Shown: one piece after another, positions 7,108 through 13,795 of the stretch
How the letters are laid out: each line of letters opens with the position of its first letter
Numbering within the stretch: the stretch's first letter is position 1
Assembly (NCBI GenBank): GCA_900546355.1
Contig: URCM01000084.1
Span: 1-13,840, forward strand
Reading direction: 5' to 3'
DNA length: 13,840 nt
Source: an uncultured Bacteroides sp.
GTDB lineage: Bacteria > Bacteroidota > Bacteroidia > Bacteroidales > Bacteroidaceae
The notes under the pieces: model-generated
Database searches by the model: none
The model's input: the letters and a program-made list of their open reading frames with translations, nothing else
Told to the model about the DNA's origin: nothing
Program-made: the position numbers and the translations under genes

Positions 7108-8054
7108 GCGATATTATCAATATAGCTTCACAATGCTTACGCGATGAAGCCCAGGCCGTTTTAGACCAGATTCCTTTGTTGGATGATAACTTTGAGCGTG
7201 CTGTAAAATTAATTCTCGACTGTAAAGGCAAACTGATAGTAACTGGAGTGGGGAAGAGTGGGCATATAGGCGCCAAGATGGCGGCTACGCTTTCAAGTAC
7301 AGGAACCCCGAGTTTTTATTTGAATCCCCTTGACGCATATCATGGCGACTTGGGCGTTGTTGGTAATGACGATATAATCCTGGCACTGTCAAACAGTGGT
7401 CAGACAGACGAATTGCTCAGGCTTTTGCCTTATTTTCAAGAAAAGAAAATACCCGTAATAAGCATGAGCGGGAATCCCGAATCGTTGTTGGCGAAAAATA
7501 CGGACGTGCATATTACGGTGACGGTTCGTTCCGAGGCTTCCCCGCTGGGACTGGCACCCACAACATCTACCACGGCAGCGCTCGCTGTGGGCGACGCGCT
7601 CGCTTGTGCATTAATGTTGGCCCGCGATTTCAAGGTACAGGACTTTGCACGTTTTCATCCAGGTGGTAGTTTGGGAAAACGTCTTCTTACAACGGCCCGC
7701 GATGTAATGCATAAAGAAGACCTTCCTGTTGTTCCGCCAGAAATGGAATTGGGCAAGGCGATTATCAGGGTAAGCCAAGGACGGTTGGGCTTATGTGTAG
7801 TGGTGGTAAACGATGAAGTCGTAGGCATAATCACCGACGGAGATGTAAGGCGAGCTATGGAAAGTTCGCAAAACAGATTCTTCTCGCTTACCGTAAACGA
7901 TATAATGACAAAGAATCCGAAGGTTGTAACACCTGAGACAAAAATCAGTACTATCGATAATATTTTGCAAAAGAATAAGATACATGCCGTTCTTGTTGTA
8001 GACGACAAGAACCGTCTGATGGGAATAGTTGACTCGTTTAGTATTATGTTGTAG
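7104..8054 (+). CDS. kdsD: Arabinose 5-phosphate isomerase (KpsF/GutQ family)
   Basis: The enzyme converts ribulose 5-phosphate to arabinose 5-phosphate, the substrate of the KdsA encoded just upstream. The protein has 316 residues: a SIS sugar-isomerase domain at about 36-175 and two CBS domains at about 200-255 and 265-316. Visible motifs are GVGKSG (48-53), SNSGQTDE (96-103), RSEASPLGLAPT (142-153) and FHPGGSLGK (184-192). K51, E103, E144 and H185 match the E. coli KdsD active-site residues Lys59, Glu111, Glu152 and His193 with a constant offset of eight. The four-base overlap with kdsA shows an operon. The CBS pair may sense a nucleotide or sugar-nucleotide; this is inferred from the domain type. 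GutQ or KpsF paralogues have the same architecture, but the kdsA linkage supports the biosynthetic role. Confidence 0.95.
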   Translation: MSDIINIASQCLRDEAQAVLDQIPLLDDNFERAVKLILDCKGKLIVTGVGKSGHIGAKMAATLSSTGTPSFYLNPLDAYHGDLGVVGNDDIILALSNSGQTDELLRLLPYFQEKKIPVISMSGNPESLLAKNTDVHITVTVRSEASPLGLAPTTSTTAALAVGDALACALMLARDFKVQDFARFHPGGSLGKRLLTTARDVMHKEDLPVVPPEMELGKAIIRVSQGRLGLCVVVVNDEVVGIITDGDVRRAMESSQNRFFSLTVNDIMTKNPKVVTPETKISTIDNILQKNKIHAVLVVDDKNRLMGIVDSFSIML

Positions 8055-8118
8055 TAAAATATATAGCCACGAAACATTATAGCATTATCTTGTAAAACCT
8101 GCAGAACAGAAGATTACG

Positions 8119-8124
8119 AAGGAG
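8119..8124 (+). promoter_or_regulatory. Shine-Dalgarno supporting the GTG start of the PLD-family gene
   Basis: AAGGAG at 8119-8124 lies 7 bases before the GTG at 8132. Strong SD sequences are uncommon at the other starts in this window, and this one decides in favour of the GTG. No good TAnnTTTG element is seen between kdsD and this gene. Confidence 0.65.
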
Positions 8125-8131
8125 AAAACGT

Positions 8132-9400
8132 GTGAGACGCATAACCTTAATATTATCATTATTAATTTTCGGCTTATGTAATGCAAATGCCGACCGTGCA
8201 GATTCAGTCTTTGTTGAATATCTTCGAGAATCGAGAATACCTATTACAGAAAACAACAGCGTTACTTTGCTTCCGAGCGGAAAAGAGAAATTCAACGACA
8301 TGTTTTCCGCAATTAGGCAGGCAAAAAGTTCAATACACTTAGAGTACTTTAATTTCAGAAACGATTCAATAGCTTCTGCTTTGTTTGACATCTTGGAAGA
8401 AAAAGTCAGGCAAGGCGTAGAAGTGCGTGCTCTTTTTGACGCTTTCGGTAATGCTTCGAACAATCGCCCGCTATCGAATGAAAATGTTGAACATTTGCGC
8501 AAGCGGGGGATAGAAATATATAAGTTCGACCCACTGAGGTTTCCATGGATAGATTATGCCCTACATCGTGACCATAGGAAGATTGTGGTAATTGACGGTA
8601 AAATAGTTTATACCGGAGGTATGAATGTGGCTGATTACGATATTAACGGAACAAAAGAGGTCGGTGACTGGCGCGATATGCATTTAAGGATAGAAGGAGA
8701 GGCAGTTGCTGTATTTCAAGATATTTTTTTGAGAATATGGAATCGTACAACCGACCAGAACATAGAAGGTGAAAAATATTACCCGGTTGATTTTGCCAAC
8801 ATTTCATCTTTTAAAGGTCTTAAACCTGATACCTGCTGCTCTAAAGGAAATAAAGAAATAGCAATAATAAACAGAGAGCCCAATAAAACTCCGAAAATTA
8901 TACGTAAGACATTTATTAGCGCAATCAATAGTGCAAAGAAGGACATACAGATTGTAAATCCTTATTTTACATTGAACAGGAAAATATACAAAGCGTTGAA
9001 AAATGCGATAGAACGTGGAGTAAATGTCGAGATAATGGTTTCGGAAAATAGCGACATTCCGATTACTCCGCGCGTTGTAGAGTATACAGTAAGGAAGCTA
9101 CAGAAAAAAGGCGCTAACGTTTATTTCTATCGTGGTGGTTTTCACCATTCCAAGATAATGACAGTCGATGGGCTTTACAGTTTTTTAGGTTCTGCTAATT
9201 TGAACGCACGTAGTCTTGCGTGGGATTACGAATGTAATATTGCTATAATGGACAAATACACAACGTCGGAGTTTCATTCCATATACGAAGACGATAAAAA
9301 GGAGTCGTGTCTAAAGTTGACGGATGAGTATTGGAGTACTCTTTCTAAATGGAAGAAATTCCAAGGCTGGCTGTTCCATTTCCTTAGGCCTTTCCTTTGA
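8132..9400 (+). CDS. Exported phospholipase D / cardiolipin synthase-like protein, two HKD motifs
   Basis: A 422-residue phospholipase D superfamily protein with two catalytic HxKxxxxD motifs. The first is HRKIVVID (H148, K150, D155) followed by GKIVYTGGMN; the second is HSKIMTVD (H339, K341, D346) followed by FLGSANLNARS. This two-domain layout is that of bacterial cardiolipin synthases, which join two phosphatidylglycerols. Instead of the N-terminal membrane helices of ClsA it begins with a signal peptide (about 1-20, ending NANA before DRADS), so it probably acts in the periplasm. A periplasmic PLD phosphodiesterase is an alternative. The start is GTG with a good Shine-Dalgarno. It lies 77 bp after kdsD on the same strand with no clear promoter of its own, suggesting cotranscription with the Kdo genes and an envelope role. 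The downstream side is interrupted by an insertion sequence 80 bp away. Confidence 0.88.
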   Translation: MRRITLILSLLIFGLCNANADRADSVFVEYLRESRIPITENNSVTLLPSGKEKFNDMFSAIRQAKSSIHLEYFNFRNDSIASALFDILEEKVRQGVEVRALFDAFGNASNNRPLSNENVEHLRKRGIEIYKFDPLRFPWIDYALHRDHRKIVVIDGKIVYTGGMNVADYDINGTKEVGDWRDMHLRIEGEAVAVFQDIFLRIWNRTTDQNIEGEKYYPVDFANISSFKGLKPDTCCSKGNKEIAIINREPNKTPKIIRKTFISAINSAKKDIQIVNPYFTLNRKIYKALKNAIERGVNVEIMVSENSDIPITPRVVEYTVRKLQKKGANVYFYRGGFHHSKIMTVDGLYSFLGSANLNARSLAWDYECNIAIMDKYTTSEFHSIYEDDKKESCLKLTDEYWSTLSKWKKFQGWLFHFLRPFL

Positions 9401-9480
9401 AAACATACCAACTATAAAGGTTTCATCTAAAAAGGTTTATTTTTTTGTATATTGTCAACTGTATTAACCTATAAAAATAG

Positions 9481-9504
9481 GGGTAGTGTTTCATTTAGTG
9501 TGTC
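9481..9504 (+). repeat. IS left terminal inverted repeat (IRR relative to the transposase)
   Basis: GGGTAGTGTTTCA, then TTT, then AGTGTGTC. It matches the reverse complement of 10838-10861 at 19 of 24 positions; the differences are positions 3, 6 and 14-16. Confidence 0.8.
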
Positions 9505-9560
9505 CGAGGCAAGTCTTCAGACCTCTTAGTAATGCAAATATATTAATTTATCGGTTATCT

Positions 9561-9598
9561 CCTCAGCGGGCGCGCCCGCTGAGGATTTTTTTATTTTT
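9561..9598 (+). terminator. Strong rho-independent terminator facing into the IS from the left
   Basis: Bases 9561-9584 form a perfect 24-bp GC-rich palindrome (half-arm CCTCAGCGGGCG) followed by ATTTTTTTATTTTT on the plus strand. It lies just past the transposase stop, inside the left IS end. The T tract is on the strand antisense to the transposase, so it would stop transcripts entering from the PLD side. On the minus strand the sequence after the hairpin is AGATAACCG with no T run, so it is a weaker terminator for the transposase transcript. Confidence 0.8.
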
Positions 9599-10757
9599 CG
9601 GGGAAGAGTTTCTTGTCTGCCCCGATTCCGGGCACGGGTTTGAAGTATGCCTGTTTGTCCATGGCCGTCTTTCCCATGAGCAGAATTACGGATTCCTCGT
9701 TGGGCATTGCCCCACGCATTCTCGTGACGCGCCGGAAGTCCTTCTGCAGGCGCTCTATCCAGTTGGTGGTGTATATCATCGACTGTATCGCCGGATGATA
9801 GTTCAGGTATGTGAAATATATCTTGTAGGAAGGGTCGTTGCCACGTCTGCCTATGCTCCTGTAGTCGCGTCCCCATTTGGCACAGAACTGCTGCCAGCAC
9901 TCCCAGGCTTTCTCCGCGGTATAACTGCTGTCGCCGGTGCGGAACATCTGCCGCAGCTCTTCGGCAACTTCTCTCTTGTCGCTGTTCCTCACGCTGCCGA
10001 TGATGTTGCGTTTGAGGTGGGTGGTGCAACGTTGAAGGGCGGTGCCGGGGAATACCTCGCCCACGACATCGTCCAGACCCTTCAGGCCGTCGGCGCACAG
10101 GAGGCCTATCCGTTCCAGCCCTCTCTCATGCAGGCCCTCAAGAATCTCTTTCCAACCCGTTGCGCTCTCCGTTGGTTTGTTGCATATGCCCAGGACCTCG
10201 CGCGTCTTGTCTTCCTTTACGGCCAGGATGACATAAAAGGCCTCCGTCTCAACGCTGTGCCTGCGGTGGACTTTGATATGCACGCAGTCGATGAACACTA
10301 TGGGATAACGGCGTTCTAAGGAACGTTCCAACCATTCCGACACGTCCTTGCGCAGATACTCCACCATGCGAGATATGCTCGCCTTGCTGTAATGCTCGCC
10401 GTATACGTCGTTGAACACTTCGGCCACCTGCTCCTGCGTCAGGCCTTTGCTGTACAGGCTGCCGGCAAGGCGTTCGCACTCATCCTCCTGCTCGCGGAGG
10501 ATTGCCAGTATGCAGGGGTGGAAGTTGCCGTACCGGTCACGGGGGATACGGAAGTTCAAGGTGCGACCGTGACCGTATGTACGGCCCGGACGGAAGCCGT
10601 TGCACTTGTTGCCGCGAAGGCCTTCTTTATTAAGGTATTCCTTGCGCTCCGACAGCATAAGACGCTCCAACATCATCTCCATCAGGTCTTGTAAGCCATT
10701 TTCTTTTTCCGAATGCTTGCTTATTAGCTCCGAAAGTTGTTCCTTTGTGAATTCCAT
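9591..10757 (-). CDS. IS256-family (mutator-type) DDE transposase
   Basis: A 388-residue cut-and-paste or copy-out transposase that acts on the terminal repeats of this element. The N-terminal part (1-145) holds DNA-binding helices, with GLTQEQVAEVFNDVYG and SKASISRMVEYL resembling a helix-turn-helix. The RNase H-fold core has D157 in YPIVFIDCVHIKV, D223 in GLLCADGLKGL and E335 in TTNWIERL. These correspond in context to the DDE triad of the family. The family C/H signature CTTHLKRN is at 244-251. Length and motifs are complete with no frameshift, so it is probably functional. The start ATG at 10757 lacks a Shine-Dalgarno but has a promoter element about 42 bases upstream. Several long plus-strand frames over this gene are antisense artefacts of its GC-rich codons. 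Confidence 0.95.
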   Translation of the reverse strand: MEFTKEQLSELISKHSEKENGLQDLMEMMLERLMLSERKEYLNKEGLRGNKCNGFRPGRTYGHGRTLNFRIPRDRYGNFHPCILAILREQEDECERLAGSLYSKGLTQEQVAEVFNDVYGEHYSKASISRMVEYLRKDVSEWLERSLERRYPIVFIDCVHIKVHRRHSVETEAFYVILAVKEDKTREVLGICNKPTESATGWKEILEGLHERGLERIGLLCADGLKGLDDVVGEVFPGTALQRCTTHLKRNIIGSVRNSDKREVAEELRQMFRTGDSSYTAEKAWECWQQFCAKWGRDYRSIGRRGNDPSYKIYFTYLNYHPAIQSMIYTTNWIERLQKDFRRVTRMRGAMPNEESVILLMGKTAMDKQAYFKPVPGIGADKKLFPEK

Positions 10758-10798
10758 AAGGTCTACACTTTTTTAGTTTTTGTTGTTTTTATCTCTTG

Positions 10799-10806
10799 CA
10801 AATCTA
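10799..10806 (-). promoter_or_regulatory. -7 promoter element for the transposase gene
   Basis: On the minus strand this reads TAGATTTG, an exact TAnnTTTG match. A 7-bp inverted repeat, GTCTACA (10761-10767) and TGTAGAC (10814-10820), brackets the promoter and leader. It could be an operator or leader structure, or chance. No good -33 element is seen. Confidence 0.5.
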
Positions 10807-10837
10807 AAAAATCTGTAGACTTTTTTCTTTTATTCGA

Positions 10838-10861
10838 GACACACTTTTTGAAACAGTATCC
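10838..10861 (-). repeat. IS right terminal inverted repeat (IRL relative to the transposase)
   Basis: Read inward on the minus strand: GGATACTGTTTCA, then AAA, then AGTGTGTC. It pairs with 9481-9504. It ends 69 bases before the -33 element of the amidase operon promoter. Confidence 0.8.
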
Positions 10862-10930
10862 TTTTTCCTCGATTAATTCGCGTTTTTAGTCGTCATTTCC
10901 CGATTATTTTAATTTATAATTGCCATAATG

Positions 10931-10961
10931 TTGGTAAAATAGGAATATAAACGTATCTTTG
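10931..10961 (+). promoter_or_regulatory. Promoter of the amidase-iorA-iorB operon (-33 and -7)
   Basis: TTG at 10931-10933, then 20 bases, then TATCTTTG at 10954-10961 (exact TAnnTTTG). This is the best-formed Bacteroidetes promoter in the window, with both elements at normal spacing. Transcription should start near 10968, giving a leader of about 37 bases to the ATG at 11005. Confidence 0.75.
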
Positions 10962-11004
10962 TTTAGATTTATCCTATAATATACGATATTTGTTTCTTTG
11001 TGCC

Positions 11005-11772
11005 ATGAAAATAAGTTTGCTGCAAAATAACATTACGTGGGCCGCCCCCGTAAACAACCACAAACACATAGAACAGTTGCTATCTAAAGCAGATGTCGCA
11101 GATTTGTATGTCCTGCCTGAAATGTTCTCAACCGGATTTTGCACAAAACCGGAAAACATAGCAGAACCACTGCCATGCAAAACCGTCGAATGGATGTGCA
11201 CAACAGCCAAAGAAAAAGGTTGCGCACTCGCAGGCAGCGTTGCGGTATTCGACGGTACGAATTATTTCAACCGCTTTTATTTCATCACACCCAATGGTAT
11301 TGAAGCGTACTACGACAAGAAGCACTTGTTTACATACGGAGGTGAACATTTGCATTTTACCCCCGGAAAAAACCGTGTAATTGTCAACTACAAAGGCGTC
11401 AGGATACTGCTGCAAACATGCTACGACCTACGGTTTCCTGTATGGTCACGCAATCGTGGCGACTACGACATGATAATATACGTAGCCAGTTGGCCTACAC
11501 CGAGAGTAAATGCCTGGAGCGCACTGTTAAGAGCGCGTGCCATAGAAAACCAATGTTACGTAGCCGGGGTAAACCGCGTTGGCACAGACCCTTCGTGCGA
11601 GTATTGCGGAGGTACAGCCTTGATTGACCCTTATGGAAATACCATGGCAGAATGTAAACGCAATATGGAAGACAACATAAGCGGAGAAATAGAACTGAGC
11701 ATGTTAGAACAGTTCAGGAAAACATTCCCCGTACAAAACGACGCTGATCCATTTGAAATAAAACAAAACTAA
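11005..11772 (+). CDS. Nitrilase-superfamily amidohydrolase, omega-amidase (YafV/Nit2)-like
   Basis: A 255-residue cytoplasmic carbon-nitrogen hydrolase. The Glu-Lys-Cys triad is visible: E39 in VLPEMFSTGF, K105 in YYDKKHLF, C139 in LQTCYDLRFPVWSRN. The motifs FSTGF, FTPGKNRVIVNYKGVRI and VASWPTPRVNAWSALLRARAIENQCYVAGVNRVG are characteristic of YafV/Nit2 omega-amidases. These hydrolyse 2-oxoglutaramate and 2-oxosuccinamate, the products left when glutamine or asparagine donates its amino group to a 2-oxoacid. An upstream in-frame TTG at 10990 is possible, but the ATG at 11005 starts the first conserved strand (MKISLLQNN) and is preferred. Eleven bases separate its stop from iorA, so the genes are cotranscribed. 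The neighbour supports a role in aryl-pyruvate transamination; that role is inferred. Confidence 0.9.
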   Translation: MKISLLQNNITWAAPVNNHKHIEQLLSKADVADLYVLPEMFSTGFCTKPENIAEPLPCKTVEWMCTTAKEKGCALAGSVAVFDGTNYFNRFYFITPNGIEAYYDKKHLFTYGGEHLHFTPGKNRVIVNYKGVRILLQTCYDLRFPVWSRNRGDYDMIIYVASWPTPRVNAWSALLRARAIENQCYVAGVNRVGTDPSCEYCGGTALIDPYGNTMAECKRNMEDNISGEIELSMLEQFRKTFPVQNDADPFEIKQN

Positions 11773-11783
11773 AACATAATAAA

Positions 11784-13391
11784 ATGAGGAAAACATTATT
11801 GCTGGGCGATGAAGCCATTGCATTAGGCGCACTGCACGCCGGCATAAAAGGCGTTTACGCATATCCGGGAACGCCCAGCACGGAAATTACCGAATATATC
11901 CAGAAATCTCCTTTAAGTGCAGAACGAAAAATACACTGCACTTGGTGCACAAACGAAAAAACCGCAATGGAAGCAGCCTTAGGAATGTCTTATGCAGGCA
12001 TGCGCAGCATTGTTTGCATGAAACATGTAGGCCTCAATGTTGCAGCCGACGCGTTTGTAAACTCTGCGATAACCGGCGTTAACGGTGGACTTATAGTTAT
12101 TGTGGCCGATGACCCGTCAATGCATTCTTCCCAGAACGAGCAAGACTCACGTTTTTATGGAAAATTTGCCTTAATTCCTATACTCGAACCTTCTTCGCAA
12201 CAAGAAGCCTACGAAATGATACAAAAGGCTTTTGAAATATCGGAAGAAGAAAAGCTCCCTATACTATTAAGGATTACCACCCGCATGGCGCATTCGCGTG
12301 CCGTTGTTTCCGTAAAAGACGAAGCGGCTCCGCAGAACAGTCTTCCATGCGCCAACGACCCGGCTTCGTGGGTACTGCTGCCTGCAAACGCACGACGCAG
12401 CTATGAAAAATTAACGTCAAAACAAAACCATTTAAAAGACCTGTCATTACAAAGTCCGTTCAACCAACTGTACATCCAGGCGAACGGTAAAAGCGACACA
12501 GGAATCATAGCCTGCGGAATTGGATATAATTACGTAAAAGAATATGACAATAACGAGTCTTCCATATTGAAGATTTCACAATATCCTATTCCTGAAACAA
12601 TGGTCTGCCAGCTTGCAGACAACTGCAAAAAAATATTAGTTGTAGAAGACGGACAACCATTCGTTGAAGAACAAATAAAAGGATTGTTGGGAAAAGATTT
12701 TGAAATAAAAGGACGACTTACAGGCGACCTGCCACGCACCGGAGAACTTACTCCCGACAATGTTGCCGCTGCCATGAAAATAAAGTCCTCGCAGTTCTAT
12801 GCTACCGCAAACAACGTAGTGTCCCGCCCACCTGCATTATGTCGCGGCTGTGGACACAGAGATGTGTATATAGCCTTAAACAAAGTTGCCAAAGAATATC
12901 CTAATGCCCGCATTTTTTCAGATATAGGTTGCTATACACTTGGAGCGTTGCCCCCATTTTGTGCAATAGATACATGTGTCGACATGGGCGCCTCTATAAC
13001 GATGGCCAAGGGTGCTGCCGACGCCGGTGTATTCCCCGCCATATCAGTTATTGGCGATTCTACTTTTACACACAGCGGTATGACGGGTTTGCTGGACGCA
13101 GTTAACGACAAGGCAAATATAACAGTAGTTATTTCCGATAATCTGACAACGGCAATGACGGGCGGGCAAGACTCTGCCGGAACATACAAATACGAAGCCA
13201 TATGCAGAGGCTTAGGTGTATTACCGGAACATATACGGGTAGTAGTTCCGTTGCCACAAAACATGGAAGAAATAACCCGTATAATCCGTGAAGAAATTGA
13301 ATACAACGGAGTTTCCGTTATCATTCCACGTCGTGAATGTATTCAGACATTAAACCGTAAGTTAAAACAAAAAAGCTCAAATAAGCAATGA
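11784..13391 (+). CDS. iorA: Indolepyruvate:ferredoxin oxidoreductase alpha subunit, lacking the C-terminal ferredoxin domain
   Basis: With IorB it converts aryl-pyruvates, CoA and oxidised ferredoxin to aryl-acetyl-CoA, CO2 and reduced ferredoxin, reversibly. The protein has 535 residues. The pyrimidine-binding domain is N-terminal (LLLGDEAIALGALHAG, YAYPGTPSTEI, NEKTAMEAALGMSYAG, DDPSMHSSQNEQDSR). A middle transketolase-C-like domain spans about 225-310. The TPP domain is C-terminal, with IGDSTFTHSGMTGL (423-436) and SDN (451-453). Cysteines C353 and C356 (CRGCGH), C383 (DIGCYT) and C519 (PRREC) match the spacing pattern of the four ligands of the cluster next to TPP in this enzyme class. 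Classical IorA proteins exceed 600 residues and continue after the PRREC-like segment with two CxxCxxC ferredoxin motifs; here the protein stops about 16 residues later. The stop overlaps iorB by four bases (ATGA). Confidence 0.93.
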   Translation: MRKTLLLGDEAIALGALHAGIKGVYAYPGTPSTEITEYIQKSPLSAERKIHCTWCTNEKTAMEAALGMSYAGMRSIVCMKHVGLNVAADAFVNSAITGVNGGLIVIVADDPSMHSSQNEQDSRFYGKFALIPILEPSSQQEAYEMIQKAFEISEEEKLPILLRITTRMAHSRAVVSVKDEAAPQNSLPCANDPASWVLLPANARRSYEKLTSKQNHLKDLSLQSPFNQLYIQANGKSDTGIIACGIGYNYVKEYDNNESSILKISQYPIPETMVCQLADNCKKILVVEDGQPFVEEQIKGLLGKDFEIKGRLTGDLPRTGELTPDNVAAAMKIKSSQFYATANNVVSRPPALCRGCGHRDVYIALNKVAKEYPNARIFSDIGCYTLGALPPFCAIDTCVDMGASITMAKGAADAGVFPAISVIGDSTFTHSGMTGLLDAVNDKANITVVISDNLTTAMTGGQDSAGTYKYEAICRGLGVLPEHIRVVVPLPQNMEEITRIIREEIEYNGVSVIIPRRECIQTLNRKLKQKSSNKQ

Positions 13392-13795
13392 AAAAGGACA
13401 TAATACTTTCAGGTGTTGGAGGGCAAGGAATACTTACTATCGCAACCATCATAGGCGAAGCAGCAACCAATTCCGGATTAATGCTGAAACAAGCTGAAGT
13501 ACACGGAATGAGCCAACGTGGCGGAGATGTTCAGTCCAACCTTCGTCTTTCAGATAAAGAAATAGCTTCAGATCTTATAGCTTTAGGATGTGCAGACATG
13601 ATTATTTCACTTGAACCGATGGAAGCATTACGCTATCTTCCTTACCTGAACAAAAACGGATGGATTATAACGTCTTCGTCTCCTATCAAAAACATACCTA
13701 ATTATCCAGAAGAAGAAACCTTGCTGGCAGAACTGAAATCATTCGCAAACGTAATACTACTTGACGTTGAAAAAATCGCGAAAAAAAATATGTAA
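13388..13795 (+). CDS. iorB: Indolepyruvate:ferredoxin oxidoreductase beta subunit, C-terminally truncated
   Basis: The protein belongs to the pyruvate/ketoisovalerate oxidoreductase gamma (PorG-type) domain family and partners IorA. The start, overlapping the iorA stop, and the motifs DIILSGVGGQGILTIATIIGEAA (4-26), AEVHGMSQRGGDVQSNLRLS (36-55) and ADMIISLEPMEALRYLPYL (69-87) are typical. The frame stops after 135 residues at IAKKNM, whereas family members usually have about 190. The stop follows a run of eight A bases (13781-13788). One extra A would shift into a frame that stays open to the window edge, but the residues it gives do not look like the normal IorB tail. So this may be a sequencing or assembly error near an end, a true truncation, or a pseudogene. 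The missing part normally contributes to subunit contact, so function is doubtful if the truncation is real. Confidence 0.85.
   Translation: MKKDIILSGVGGQGILTIATIIGEAATNSGLMLKQAEVHGMSQRGGDVQSNLRLSDKEIASDLIALGCADMIISLEPMEALRYLPYLNKNGWIITSSSPIKNIPNYPEEETLLAELKSFANVILLDVEKIAKKNM

Larger units (their letters stand above)
9481..10861 (-). mobile_element. IS256-family insertion sequence, apparently complete (1381 bp)
   Basis: The element contains one intact transposase gene on the minus strand between 24-bp imperfect terminal inverted repeats (19 of 24 positions match). Both ends read GG(G/A)TA then TGTTTCA, three variable bases, and AGTGTGTC. The size fits IS256-family elements. The flanking bases, AAAAATAG on the left and TTTTTCCT on the right, show no 8-9 bp target duplication. 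The internal DNA is visibly more GC-rich than the neighbouring genes, consistent with transfer. It separates the kdsA-kdsD-PLD genes from the amidase-iorAB operon without breaking any recognised gene. Confidence 0.88.

Noticed and set aside
9415..9480. Short repeats left of the IS (AAAGGTTT twice; CCTAT-AAAA-ATAGG)
   Set aside because: AT-rich, very short and without a T-tailed stem. They do not make a target duplication or a convincing terminator.
9486..10319. A 277-codon plus-strand frame over the IS
   Set aside because: It is fully antisense to an intact IS256-family transposase and begins inside the terminal repeat. Long antisense frames are expected from the GC-rich codons.
10761..10820. 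7-bp inverted repeat GTCTACA/TGTAGAC around the transposase promoter as an operator
   Set aside because: Perfect, but short and 46 bp apart. It was mentioned with the promoter and not listed as a separate regulatory site.
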